From: Ileibacterium valens
Lineage (GTDB): Bacteria > Bacillota_I > Bacilli_A > Erysipelotrichales > Erysipelotrichaceae
Reading direction: 5' to 3'
Assembly (NCBI RefSeq): GCF_001945525.1
Contig: NZ_MPJW01000108.1
Span: 1 to 41,332 of the forward strand
Length of the DNA: 41,332 nucleotides
How positions within the stretch are numbered: position 1 is the first letter of the stretch; each line of letters starts with the position of its first letter. Shown in pieces: positions 8,242-16,632 of the stretch. The notes below the pieces were generated by a model. It searched no databases, was not told where the DNA came from, and saw nothing but the letters and a program-made list of their open reading frames with translations. Both the position numbers and the translations under genes were made by a program.

Positions 8242-8318
8242 CGGGACGTAGCACAGCTTGGTAGTGTACTTGATTTGGGATCAAGGGGTCGCAGGTTCAA
8301 ATCCTGTCGTCCCGACCA
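8242..8318 (+). tRNA. tRNA-Pro (TGG)
   Basis: Acceptor CGGGACG/CGTCCCG pairs fully, CCA is encoded, and anticodon loop TTTGGGA gives TGG. Confidence 0.96.
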
Positions 8319-8327
8319 TTATTTTTT

Positions 8328-8404
8328 GGCTAGGTAGCTTAGTTGGCTAGAGCATCCGGTTCATACCCGGAAGGTCGTGAGTTCGAGTCTCACCCTAGCC
8401 ACCA
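8328..8404 (+). tRNA. tRNA-Met (CAT), elongator
   Basis: Acceptor GGCTAGG/CCTAGCC is fully paired, including position 1-72, so this is not an initiator. The loop TTCATAC with a C at position 38 resembles Firmicute elongator tRNA-Met. CCA is encoded. Confidence 0.85.
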
Positions 8405-8412
8405 TTTATATT

Positions 8413-8489
8413 GGACCCTTAGCTCAGTTGGTCAGAGCATCCGGCTCATAACCGGCGGGTCGTAGGTTCGAGCCCTACAGGGTCCACCA
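8413..8489 (+). tRNA. tRNA-Ile2 type (CAT, probably lysidine-modified)
   Basis: Acceptor GGACCCT/AGGGTCC, loop CTCATAA and the GGACC-TTAGCTCAG 5' end resemble bacterial tRNA-Ile2, whose C34 is converted to lysidine by TilS so that it reads AUA. The CAT anticodon alone would read as Met. The assignment rests on body similarity and on the presence of a separate elongator Met next door. Confidence 0.7.
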
Positions 8490-8531
8490 ATTTTATGGTG
8501 ATTCTGAGTGTTCAGTTAAACCTATAAATAT

Positions 8532-8609
8532 CGCGGAGTAGAGCAGTCTGGTTAGCTCGTCGGGCTCATAACCCGGAGGTCGTTGGTTCAAATCCTTCCT
8601 CCGCAACCA
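8532..8609 (+). tRNA. tRNA-fMet (CAT), initiator, copy 2
   Basis: Identical to the initiator at 274-351, with the C1-A72 mismatch, the GGG/CCC anticodon stem and encoded CCA. Confidence 0.95.
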
Positions 8610-8627
8610 TTTTTATTTATTTTATAT

Positions 8628-8705
8628 CGCGGGATAGAGCAGTCTGGTTAGCTCGTCGGGCTCATAACCCGGAGGTCGTTGGTTCAAATCCTTCTCCCGC
8701 AACCA
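8628..8705 (+). tRNA. tRNA-fMet (CAT), initiator, acceptor-stem variant
   Basis: This has the same body as the other initiator copies but acceptor CGCGGGA/TCCCGCA instead of CGCGGAG/CTCCGCA. Both changed positions (6 and 7) are matched on the 3' side (66 and 67), so pairing is kept. The C1-A72 mismatch and CCA remain. Confidence 0.94.
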
Positions 8706-8709
8706 TTGT

Positions 8710-8785
8710 GGTCTCTTAGCTCAGTTGGTAGAGCAAAGGACTGAAAATCCTTGTGTCGTTGGTTCGATTCCGACAGAGACCACCA
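8710..8785 (+). tRNA. tRNA-Phe (GAA), copy 2
   Basis: Identical to the gene at 355-430. It is the last gene of the operon, four bases after the variant initiator tRNA. Confidence 0.96.
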
Positions 8786-8798
8786 CTTTACAAATAAC

Positions 8799-8828
8799 CC
8801 TTACAGTCGATGACTGTGAGGTTTTTTT
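8799..8828 (+). terminator. Terminator of the seven-tRNA operon
   Basis: The 10-bp stem CCTTACAGTC/GACTGTGAGG (one T-G pair) with loop GAT is followed by seven T. Confidence 0.93.
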
Positions 8829-8901
8829 GCGTTTTAGAACTCATTGCATAGTTACTGGCCTTGGCATCACACACAATCTCGGATTTTGATGTCGTTGTAA
8901 G

Positions 8902-8910
8902 TGCTATACT
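8902..8910 (+). promoter_or_regulatory. Extended -10 promoter of tldD-tldE
   Basis: TGCTATACT is an extended -10 element (TGn plus TATACT at 8905-8910). The -35 side is weak. The predicted start is about 15 bases before the tldD ribosome site. Confidence 0.5.
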
Positions 8911-8931
8911 GAAAGATATTGAGGTGAAATA

Positions 8932-10323
8932 ATGCTGAAGAAAAACCAACTGGAAAACCTTCTTTCATATGCTATGAAATCAGAAGCTGATTTTGCAGAA
9001 ATCTTTGAAGAAGATACCGATCATGAAGGAATTTCCATGCTGAATGAAGATGCAGAAGATATTAACCGTTCTGTTGTTGCAGGAGCGGGAATTCGTTTAT
9101 ACAAAAACCAGGAATCTGTCTACGCCTATACAAACGATTTAAGTGAAGACTCACTATATGCTCTTATTGATGATTTAAGAGAAGCACTGGGCGCTAAATC
9201 AGATGGACCAGCTGTTCATCTTGAGGAAGTTGTGATTGAAAATGCTCATCCAATCGAAATTGATCCATTTTCAACTCCTCTTGAAGAAAAGGTCGATCTG
9301 ATTGTCCGGGCTTCAAAATCCGCAAAAGAAGTGGATGAGAAAATCGTTAAGACCCAGGGTTCGCTCGCAAGTACCAGACAGTATGTTCAGATTGCCAATT
9401 CGAATGGACGTCTTGTCAGGGATGTTAGACGCCGCAGCCGTCTGGTTTTACATGCGTTTGCCAGTGATGGAACCCGCATGAAAAACGGTCAGGATTCTCC
9501 GGGCGCTTCCAAAGGTCTTGAATACTTTATGAAAGAGCGCACTCCCGAAAGTATCGGTAAAGAAGCCGCTCGACTCGCTTTGGTTTTACTTGATGCCAAG
9601 CCTGCACCAAGTGGAAGCATGCCAGTCATTATCGATAATGGTTTTGGAGGAGTCATTTTCCATGAAGCGTGTGGCCATTCTTTAGAGGCAACAGGAGTTG
9701 CTAAAAACCAGTCTGTTTTCGCAGGGAAAAAAGGCCAGAAGATCGCCAACGAAAAAGTCTCGGCGGTAGACGATGGAACAATTGCCAACGCCTGGGGAAG
9801 TCAGAATGTCGATGATGAGGGAAATCCGCAAAGATTACGTGTTCTGATTAAAGATGGAATATTAAATGAATATATGGTTGACCAGCTTAATGGACGCCGT
9901 ATGAAGGAAGCTTCAAGCGGATCGGGACGGCGTCAGTCCTATAAATATGAGCCAACCAGCCGTATGAGCAATACTTTCATTTTACCTGGTAAGGATAAAA
10001 AGGAAGATATGTTCAAGGATATTAAAAGAGGTCTTTATGCCAAACGAATGGGCGGAGGAAGCGTCAATCCAAATACCGGTGAGTTCAACTTTGGTGTTTT
10101 GGAAGGCTATCTGATTGAAGATGGTAAGATCACGGATCCAGTTGAAGGAGCCATGCTGATTGGAAGCGGAGCTGAAATTCTCCAGAAAATTGATATGGTG
10201 GCTGATAATCTTGAAAGAGCCCAGGGAATGTGCGGATCGATTTCCGGATCCATTCCAACTGATGTCGGTCAGCCTACGATTCGAGTATCCAGCATTACTG
10301 TAGGAGGTACTGCCAATGAATAG
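8932..10323 (+). CDS. tldD: TldD-family metalloprotease subunit
   Basis: This is the catalytic half of the TldD/TldE protease, a cytoplasmic heterodimer that degrades small unfolded peptides and in some bacteria trims modified peptides such as microcin B17. At 463 residues it is close to family length. The metal site HEACGH (HExxxH) lies in VIFHEACGHSLEATG at about 242-256, followed by the family stretches VSAVDDGTI and NGRRMKEASSGSGRR. GAGGTG sits 5 bases before ATG 8932. The partner tldE begins 8 bases before its stop, so the two are translationally coupled and probably made in equal amounts. Confidence 0.95.
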   Translation: MLKKNQLENLLSYAMKSEADFAEIFEEDTDHEGISMLNEDAEDINRSVVAGAGIRLYKNQESVYAYTNDLSEDSLYALIDDLREALGAKSDGPAVHLEEVVIENAHPIEIDPFSTPLEEKVDLIVRASKSAKEVDEKIVKTQGSLASTRQYVQIANSNGRLVRDVRRRSRLVLHAFASDGTRMKNGQDSPGASKGLEYFMKERTPESIGKEAARLALVLLDAKPAPSGSMPVIIDNGFGGVIFHEACGHSLEATGVAKNQSVFAGKKGQKIANEKVSAVDDGTIANAWGSQNVDDEGNPQRLRVLIKDGILNEYMVDQLNGRRMKEASSGSGRRQSYKYEPTSRMSNTFILPGKDKKEDMFKDIKRGLYAKRMGGGSVNPNTGEFNFGVLEGYLIEDGKITDPVEGAMLIGSGAEILQKIDMVADNLERAQGMCGSISGSIPTDVGQPTIRVSSITVGGTANE

Positions 10324-11644
10324 AAAACTCTGGTTTGATCAGGCCAAGGAACTTGGCTTTGAAGGATTTGAAATCACTGAGTCTGTTCGTTCAAGCCGTG
10401 AAATGGCCTGGTTTGAGTCGAAAATGGACGCTTTTACCACCAGTCGAATGCTTGGAGTCTCCATGCGTGGCCTTGTAAACGGAAAGATCGTTTCAATTTC
10501 TCTTGAGAAAGCAGACGATGAAAAGGCCGAAGAAGTTTTATCCTCCATGAAAATGCAGGCTGAGCTTGTATCGGATTCTGAAAAAGATGAACTGATTCCA
10601 GTTATTGAAACATCAGAAGAAGCGTCCGGCCGTCAATGGGTAAAGCCCAACATGACTCAGGTTCGGGACCTGCTTTCTTCTCTTGAAAAAAAGCTTGCAA
10701 ATGCGGATCCAAGAGTGATTCAGGTGAATGCAGTTGAATGGAGCGATACTGAATCGGAAAGTTCACTTCGCAATACACTGGGTGTCAATGTTGGTGATCG
10801 GTCCAAATCTCAGCTGGTTTTTGCCCAGGTGACCATGAAAGAAGGGGACGATCTTCGTGATGGTTATAAGGGAGCAATTGTAGAAAATATTGAAACCTTT
10901 GATCAGGATGCGTATGTAAAAGATCTGATTGAACAGGTGGCTGGAACCTTAAATGCCCGTTCAATGAAAAGCAAAACCTGCCCGGTTATTTTTGAAAAAG
11001 ACGCTATGACGACTCTGTTTTCATGCTTTCAGGGTGCATTCTATGGTTCTTCGATCGCCAAGGGCATTTCTCCTTTAACTGGAAAGCTTGGAGAAAAAAT
11101 CTTCTCTGATCAAATTACGGTGATTGATGACCCAAGAAATCAGGATGCTTTATATCTTTCGAATTATGATGATGAAGGTCATCCAACCTTCACCAAGGTT
11201 GTGGTTGATCATGGCGTGTTTGAAATGATTCTTCATAACTCAAGATCTGCTTTGAAAATGAATTCGACAAGCACAGGAAACGGTTTTAAATCCGCTGGCG
11301 GTTCGACGGATGTTTCAGCGATGAATCTTTACATTGTTCCTGGTGAGAAATCTCTAAAAAAACTTGAAGAAGAGATGCAGGACGGAGTTGTGATTACAGA
11401 ACTTGCAGGAATGCATGCTGGAGTAGAATTTGTCAGTGGAAACTTCTCACTGCAGGCCAGGGGCTATCTGGTGGTGAATGGAAAGAAGGTTCGCCCTCTG
11501 ACTCTGATCACCGTTGCAGGCAATTTCTTTGAACTGATGAATGACGTCGTTGCCGTTGGAAACGATCTGGATTGGTCGTATAAGATGGTCGTTTGTCCTT
11601 CGATTCTGTTTGGCTCTGCTGCAATTGCAGGCAGTGAAGAATAA
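10316..11644 (+). CDS. tldE: TldE/PmbA-family protease subunit
   Basis: This is the non-catalytic partner of TldD. It has the same overall fold (the GxSxxxNGFKSAGGSTDVSAMNL region and the MHAGVEF... FSLQARGYLV C-terminus) but lacks the HExxxH metal motif, as expected for TldE/PmbA. It is 442 residues long. The start is ATG 10316 within the tldD stop (ATGAATAG, 8-base overlap), with AGGAGG at 10301-10306 nine bases upstream. Its assignment as the TldD partner follows from the adjacency. Confidence 0.93.
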   Translation: MNRKLWFDQAKELGFEGFEITESVRSSREMAWFESKMDAFTTSRMLGVSMRGLVNGKIVSISLEKADDEKAEEVLSSMKMQAELVSDSEKDELIPVIETSEEASGRQWVKPNMTQVRDLLSSLEKKLANADPRVIQVNAVEWSDTESESSLRNTLGVNVGDRSKSQLVFAQVTMKEGDDLRDGYKGAIVENIETFDQDAYVKDLIEQVAGTLNARSMKSKTCPVIFEKDAMTTLFSCFQGAFYGSSIAKGISPLTGKLGEKIFSDQITVIDDPRNQDALYLSNYDDEGHPTFTKVVVDHGVFEMILHNSRSALKMNSTSTGNGFKSAGGSTDVSAMNLYIVPGEKSLKKLEEEMQDGVVITELAGMHAGVEFVSGNFSLQARGYLVVNGKKVRPLTLITVAGNFFELMNDVVAVGNDLDWSYKMVVCPSILFGSAAIAGSEE

Positions 11645-11871
11645 GGATCGGACAGTACAGGACAAAAGAAAATACCCCATCAACCAGATAGGGGACATAA
11701 ATAAAATGAAATTCAGATTCCAATCAAAAATCGAATGCCGTTGACCTGATCCAAATTCCCTGGATTAAAGCAGCTTCAATGGATTTCAGAATCGGATCAG
11801 TGAAAATATGAGAATTATCATATGCTGTTTCTGGTTTAAATTGGATTTGAATTTAATATCGATTTTCATGA

Positions 11872-11913
11872 CATGGATCTGCTTTTGATCTGCTTTTTTG
11901 TACCTGATCCATG
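11872..11913. promoter_or_regulatory. Inverted repeat before the SseB-like gene
   Basis: CATGGATC (11872-11879) and GATCCATG (11906-11913) form perfect 8-base arms. They enclose a tandem GATCTGCTTTT-like repeat and a run of six T. The right arm ends just before the ribosome site AGAGGAG. It could be an operator or a hairpin in the leader. Confidence 0.35.
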
Positions 11914-11934
11914 AACATAGAGGAGATGTTGCTT

Positions 11935-12711
11935 ATGAATAATGAATTTAAAAATACTTCAATGCAGCAGGCAATGAGTCTTCTTCGTGAAGAACAGACT
12001 CAGGAAAATATGCTTGCGGCAGCGGAAGCCTTACTGAATACGAAAGTCATGATTCCAGCGCGCTGGGATAAGGAACCACAGACAGATGAAAACGGGCAGC
12101 TTAACTTTGCACCGGATACAAAAATTTCTCTGATGGTGATCTCTTCCGATAATGGAATGCGCTTTTTCCCAGCTTTTACTGAAATGGAAGAAGTCAAGAA
12201 GTTCTATAAAGACAATCAGGTCACCTGCCTGATTCTGTCTTTGGATCAGTATCTGCCATTCTTAACTTCGGCAAAAGATACCATGACAGGAATTGTGATC
12301 GATCCAAAAGGAATCAATATGCCTTTCAAAACAGATTTCCTTGAAGGAATCAGAAAGGCGAATAAACAGCGGCTGGATCAGAACACAATCCACAAAGGTC
12401 AGAAGATTCATCTGAAAAACGTTGGAAAAGAAGCTCAGAATCTTGAAGCGGCATTAATTTCGACCGGATTTCATGAACCGGCTATTCGTGCGATCTATTT
12501 AAAGGAACGTGTGGATGATCCGATGCATCCAGAAAAAAGTCACTGGTTTATTGTCGTCGATTCTGATCGCCTGGATACGGGTATCTTCAATCGGATTGGT
12601 CAGACCTGCCGACCAGCAGCCAATGGCAAGGACATGGAATTCATGTTTGCCGATCAAAAACTTGGTCATGACATCGCTTCTACGTCAACAGCAATTTATA
12701 CAAGACCATAA
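11935..12711 (+). CDS. SseB-family protein (enhanced serine sensitivity type)
   Basis: This is a cytoplasmic protein of unclear biochemical role. E. coli SseB was named for serine-sensitivity effects. It has an N-terminal SseB domain (about 15-130, with LLNTKVMIPARW and FFPAFTEMEEVKKF) and a C-terminal SseB domain (about 150-255, ending TSTAIYTRP). I chose ATG 11935 (258 aa), because AGAGGAG at 11919-11925 lies 9 bases before it and inside the longer frame that begins at 11911. The gene is monocistronic, with a strong terminator after it. Function beyond family membership is not inferred. Confidence 0.82.
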   Translation: MNNEFKNTSMQQAMSLLREEQTQENMLAAAEALLNTKVMIPARWDKEPQTDENGQLNFAPDTKISLMVISSDNGMRFFPAFTEMEEVKKFYKDNQVTCLILSLDQYLPFLTSAKDTMTGIVIDPKGINMPFKTDFLEGIRKANKQRLDQNTIHKGQKIHLKNVGKEAQNLEAALISTGFHEPAIRAIYLKERVDDPMHPEKSHWFIVVDSDRLDTGIFNRIGQTCRPAANGKDMEFMFADQKLGHDIASTSTAIYTRP

Positions 12712-12816
12712 ACTGATTTTGGATTTGCAGCTTATTTCGGTGCCTGATTACTCTTTGTCAGTTGAGGGAATTAAAGAACTGAAATATAGGACTGGAATAC
12801 AGAAATGGAATATTCA

Positions 12817-12855
12817 GGGATTTTACTTTTAAGGATGAAAGTAAAATCCCTTTTT
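12817..12855 (+). terminator. Terminator after the SseB-like gene
   Basis: A perfect 13-bp stem GGGATTTTACTTT/AAAGTAAAATCCC with an 8-base loop is followed by five T. Confidence 0.9.
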
Positions 12856-13241
12856 CCTTTTCGGATACCTTATTCTGCCTATTTGAAATCAAAATATATC
12901 TTTTGACTTGACTGGACTGCCTGGATATCTGATGTTTACAGGTTTTGTTTAGCCCAGCAAGCTTTTGTATGGATTGAATTCACAAAGAACAAGGATGGAT
13001 TCGTTGCTAAAATCAGAATTCAAAAAAGGTAGAATAGGATAAGAGGATGACCAAGTCATTCCCGCTCATTCCTGTTAAGGAAAACAGATGGTGCAGGCTG
13101 AAGTGATATGAAAGAATTATTTTGAAAATATAAGTAAAAAATATATCCCAAATGGTAAAGAGGTATAAGAAAACAGCTTGTAACCAAAGAAAATATTGAA
13201 ATATGATTCGTGAATAAGATGGACAGGAAAGGAGGAATTGG
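12856..13241 (+). other. Intergenic region before cca
   Basis: About 385 bases with no supported gene. A possible -10 (TAGAAT, near 13030) precedes a 19-codon frame that starts MTKSFPLIPV. That frame's ribosome site abuts its ATG, so I do not call it. The region ends in AAAGGAGG, the cca ribosome site. Confidence 0.5.
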
Positions 13242-14630
13242 ATGAAAGAGTTTCAAAAACCAGAATTCAGGATTCCAGAACCAATCATCAAGGTCATGAA
13301 AACTCTCGAACAGGCCGGCTATCAGGTCTATCTGGTGGGCGGCTGTGTTCGAGATCTGCTCATGCAAAAAACGCCTCATGATTATGATTTAGCGACTGAT
13401 GCCAGACCTGAAGAGATTTTAAAACTGTTTGAGCATCATTCAGGGTTTGGTATGAAACATGGAACAATCCTGGTCGTCGAACAGGGAATGCCTGTTGAAA
13501 TCACAACCTTTCGTAAGGAAGGAAAATATACGGATGGACGGCATCCAGACGAGGTCATTTTTGTAGATCGTATCGAAGAAGATTTAGGCCGCCGGGATTT
13601 CACGATCAATGCGATGGCTTATCATCCGGATCAGGGACTGATTGATCCATATGGCGGAAGAAATGATTTAGAAAAGAAATTGATTCGGGCAGTAGGAGAT
13701 CCGGATCAGCGTTTTCAGGAAGATGCGCTGCGAATGTTAAGAGCATGGCGTTTTGCTTCAACATATGGGTTTGATATTGAACCCGAAACAAGAAAAGCGC
13801 TCGATCGAAAAGAAAATATTGCACAGGCAGCTACGATTTCTGCAGAAAGAGTCATGGAAGAATTTACCAAAATTCTTTTGTCTGATCATCCTGAAGTGAT
13901 CGCCAATATGACATTGCTGATGGAGCCATGGATTCCAGAGCTGAAGATCATGATCGAAACAAAGCAGAATAATGTTCATCATTATACCGATGTTCTTCAT
14001 CATACCCTGGATGCCCTTAAATATTCCGGAACAAAAGATCCAATGGTCGCTTGGGCTTTGCTTTTGCATGATACTGGAAAGCCAGCCTGTAAAACGAGTG
14101 ATGAAACAGGAGACCATTTTAAAAAGCATCCAGCTGTTTCACAAAAAATCGCACAAAGAGTTTTGAGAAAACTGCATGCGCCAAAGAAATGGATGCAGGT
14201 AATCCCGGCTTTGGTCCTTCGTCATGATGCTTTTTATGCGCCGAATTTAAAGAATATCGTGAAACTGAGAATTACATTAGGCTGGAGTGATGAACAGCTT
14301 CATCAGCTTTTTGAAGTCCAGAAAGGAGATATTCTGGCTCATACAACCACAGAAAGAATGGAAATCCTGAATACCTTCATAGAATTCTATGATCAGGAAA
14401 AAAATAAGCGGCCATTAAAAGTTTCACAGCTTGAAATCAATGGCAATGGTATTAAGGAACATACCAGCCTGAAGGCAGAACAGATTGGCAGGGCGCTGCA
14501 TGAATTGTTAATCTATGCGTTCTATCATCCTGAATTCAATCATAAGGAGGATCTGCTTAAAAAACTTCCGGCCATTGAAAAGCAGATCCTGGAAGATGGC
14601 ACAAAACTGCGAAAGGATGATATTCGATGA
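13242..14630 (+). CDS. cca: CCA-adding tRNA nucleotidyltransferase
   Basis: This enzyme adds or repairs the 3' CCA of tRNAs from CTP and ATP without a template. It is class II, 462 aa. The nucleotidyltransferase head has YLVGGCVRDLL and the catalytic DYDLA pair (about 30-52), RRDFTINAMAY (about 123), and the neck motif EDALRMLRAWRF (about 160). A C-terminal HD domain contains LLHDTGKP (about 276). GGAGG lies 7 bases before ATG 13242. All nine tRNA genes in this window encode their own CCA, so repair may be its main local use. It opens a coupled run with rmuC and a macrodomain gene. Confidence 0.96.
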   Translation: MKEFQKPEFRIPEPIIKVMKTLEQAGYQVYLVGGCVRDLLMQKTPHDYDLATDARPEEILKLFEHHSGFGMKHGTILVVEQGMPVEITTFRKEGKYTDGRHPDEVIFVDRIEEDLGRRDFTINAMAYHPDQGLIDPYGGRNDLEKKLIRAVGDPDQRFQEDALRMLRAWRFASTYGFDIEPETRKALDRKENIAQAATISAERVMEEFTKILLSDHPEVIANMTLLMEPWIPELKIMIETKQNNVHHYTDVLHHTLDALKYSGTKDPMVAWALLLHDTGKPACKTSDETGDHFKKHPAVSQKIAQRVLRKLHAPKKWMQVIPALVLRHDAFYAPNLKNIVKLRITLGWSDEQLHQLFEVQKGDILAHTTTERMEILNTFIEFYDQEKNKRPLKVSQLEINGNGIKEHTSLKAEQIGRALHELLIYAFYHPEFNHKEDLLKKLPAIEKQILEDGTKLRKDDIR

Positions 14631-15589
14631 GCAGTGCGATGAATACTCTGCTTTTGATCGTAATTTTATTGTTACTGGTGGGTTGTCTGTTTCTTGCTCT
14701 AGTTGTATTTCGAATGTCCAACTCAATGAACCGGATGCGGCTGGAAATGCAGGATCAGAAGACTTCGCTTGAGACGATGACTCAGAATCAGTCGCAAAAC
14801 TCCAAAGCGATGTTTGAAGAGATCAGTTCGCATCTTTCGAGAATGTACGCGCAGCTTGGCTCTGAACACTCTTTGTTATATGGGCTGCAAAATTCAATGA
14901 AGGATATCAATTCCGTGATGAGCAATGCCAAAAGGCGCGGCAGTTGGGGAGAATATCAGATGGAAACTCTGATCCGGGTCTATGCCGGTCAGACCCCTTC
15001 TTTGTATGAAGCTCAGTTTCGCCTTGACAATGGCAAGATTGCGGATGGAGCTTTTCATCTGCCTCAAAGCGATAAAGTCTTATGCATTGACTCCAAGTTT
15101 CCTATGGAAAACTATCTGAACATGGTTCAGGAACCGGAAGATGAAGCATACTACGCCAGAGAACTGCGAAAGAACATCAAAAAGCATATTGAAGATGTCG
15201 CATCCAAATACATCAATGATCAGACACTCAACGAAGCCATTCTTTTTATTCCTTCTGAAGCGATCTATCAATACATTTTAGCCGAGCAGCAGGATCTTTT
15301 TGAACTGGCTTTATCGAAACATGTTCTGCTTTGTTCACCAACAACTTTATCTGGAATCGTGTTTATTCTGGTTTCGGCAATGAAGGATTACTATCGCTCA
15401 AAGAATGCCTCACGTATTGAAAAGGAACTGATTTTGCTGCGTTCTCAGATGGGCAGACTGGAAGATAAGGTAACTAAAGCAAGCCGAAATGCAGCCCTGG
15501 TCAGTTCACAGGTTGAAGCCATTGAACAGGGGTGTCATCAGATTTCTGAAGTGTTAAGTCAGCTTGAATCAGCGGGAGACCTTTCATGA
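14627..15589 (+). CDS. rmuC: RmuC-family protein
   Basis: RmuC limits recombination at inverted repeats in E. coli, and a nuclease-like core is proposed. The 320 residues comprise an N-terminal membrane helix (about 7-27), a coiled-coil stretch (about 30-75) and the conserved core, with RRGSWGEYQMETLI, LCIDSKFPMENYL (the D-x-K motif of restriction-like nucleases) and AILFIPSEAIY. The C-terminal part is again helical. ATG 14627 overlaps the cca stop by 4 bases (ATGA), with AAGGA 9 bases upstream. Confidence 0.9.
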   Translation: MSSAMNTLLLIVILLLLVGCLFLALVVFRMSNSMNRMRLEMQDQKTSLETMTQNQSQNSKAMFEEISSHLSRMYAQLGSEHSLLYGLQNSMKDINSVMSNAKRRGSWGEYQMETLIRVYAGQTPSLYEAQFRLDNGKIADGAFHLPQSDKVLCIDSKFPMENYLNMVQEPEDEAYYARELRKNIKKHIEDVASKYINDQTLNEAILFIPSEAIYQYILAEQQDLFELALSKHVLLCSPTTLSGIVFILVSAMKDYYRSKNASRIEKELILLRSQMGRLEDKVTKASRNAALVSSQVEAIEQGCHQISEVLSQLESAGDLS

Positions 15590-16569
15590 TTTATGTAATG
15601 AAAGGGGACATTACCGGTCTTGATTTTGATCTGATCGTAGATCCGACCAGGCCCAACCTTCTGCCGGGTACTGGAGTCAACCAGGAGATTCATCAAAAAG
15701 CCGGCAGAAGACTGCTCAATGAACTGATTGAATATGCTCCGCTTGAAGAAGGAAAGGCGGTCATAACGGACAGCTATGATCTGCCCTGCAAACAAGTCAT
15801 TCATACCGCCTGTCCGTTATACAGCTTTCATGAAGAGGATGAACAGGAAATCCTGGCTGCGTGTTACTGGAATACAATGGCCATTGCCTATGAAGTGCTC
15901 CGTCATCAAAGCAAGCCAAGATTAAATATTGCCTTTCCTGAAATCTCTACAGGCGCTTATGGCTTTCCCAGAGAAGAAGCCTGTCAGATCGCCATCCGAA
16001 CGATTAAGGAGCTGTTTTCGAAGTATCCAGAAGCTGAAGCCATCGATGTCTGGTTTGTACTTCGGGATGAAGCATCCTACATGCTCTACAAAAAGGAACT
16101 CAGGACCGGATCACCAAGACTGAAAGGTATTGCAGGAATTCGAAAACATCTAAGAATGACGGCTATGGCTTCGCAAAGTTCAAAAAAGAAAGATGAAAAA
16201 GAAGAACTTGATGAAAACGAAGGACTTAAGGATTTGCTGATTTCTGGACTTCCTTTTTCACCAAAAGACGATCCATCGAATCAGACGAAAAATACCCAAA
16301 GGTCAAAGCAGATGAGCAATCCTGTAAAGCCATCTGAATCTTCAGCTTCGAGTAACAAAAGAAGCAATCTGGCTGAGGATAAAGGTGATCCATCCGGAAA
16401 TGATTTGAATTTGCAGGGAATAAGGCGTTTTGATAATCCTTGTCAATCCATCCTTGCTTTACAGTCACCATTTTTGGATGAAGAAAAAAATTTCAGAGAA
16501 AGCCTGGAACAGCTGTTTGCTTCAAGCCGGCCAGATACCGGATTAAAGCAGGACGGTTCTGGCTCATGA
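15586..16569 (+). CDS. Macrodomain protein with long disordered C-terminus
   Basis: Residues 1-180 form a macrodomain, a fold that binds ADP-ribose and often removes it from targets. Loop 2 is well kept (FPEISTGAYGFP), as is the VNQEIHQKAG helix. Loop 1, usually VNAAN...GGGG, reads IVDPTRPNLLPGTG here. The asparagine that most hydrolases use is therefore missing, and binding or reading of a different ligand is possible. Residues about 185-327 are rich in Lys, Ser, Asp and Glu and look disordered. ATG 15586 overlaps the rmuC stop by 4 bases, so cca, rmuC and this gene form one coupled unit. Confidence 0.85.
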   Translation: MIYVMKGDITGLDFDLIVDPTRPNLLPGTGVNQEIHQKAGRRLLNELIEYAPLEEGKAVITDSYDLPCKQVIHTACPLYSFHEEDEQEILAACYWNTMAIAYEVLRHQSKPRLNIAFPEISTGAYGFPREEACQIAIRTIKELFSKYPEAEAIDVWFVLRDEASYMLYKKELRTGSPRLKGIAGIRKHLRMTAMASQSSKKKDEKEELDENEGLKDLLISGLPFSPKDDPSNQTKNTQRSKQMSNPVKPSESSASSNKRSNLAEDKGDPSGNDLNLQGIRRFDNPCQSILALQSPFLDEEKNFRESLEQLFASSRPDTGLKQDGSGS

Positions 16570-16632
16570 TACAGATAAAAATAAAACGATAAGAATCAAT
16601 TGATCACTCAAAAGAAAGCAAGAGGTTTGATT

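Larger units (their letters stand above)
8530..8789 (+). repeat. Direct repeat, right copy (fMet, variant fMet, Phe)
   Basis: This is the right-hand partner of the repeat at 272-434. It contains an 81-base and an 83-base perfect match in the same order and orientation. The pair encloses the regulator, exporter, sortase and pilin genes. Confidence 0.9.
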
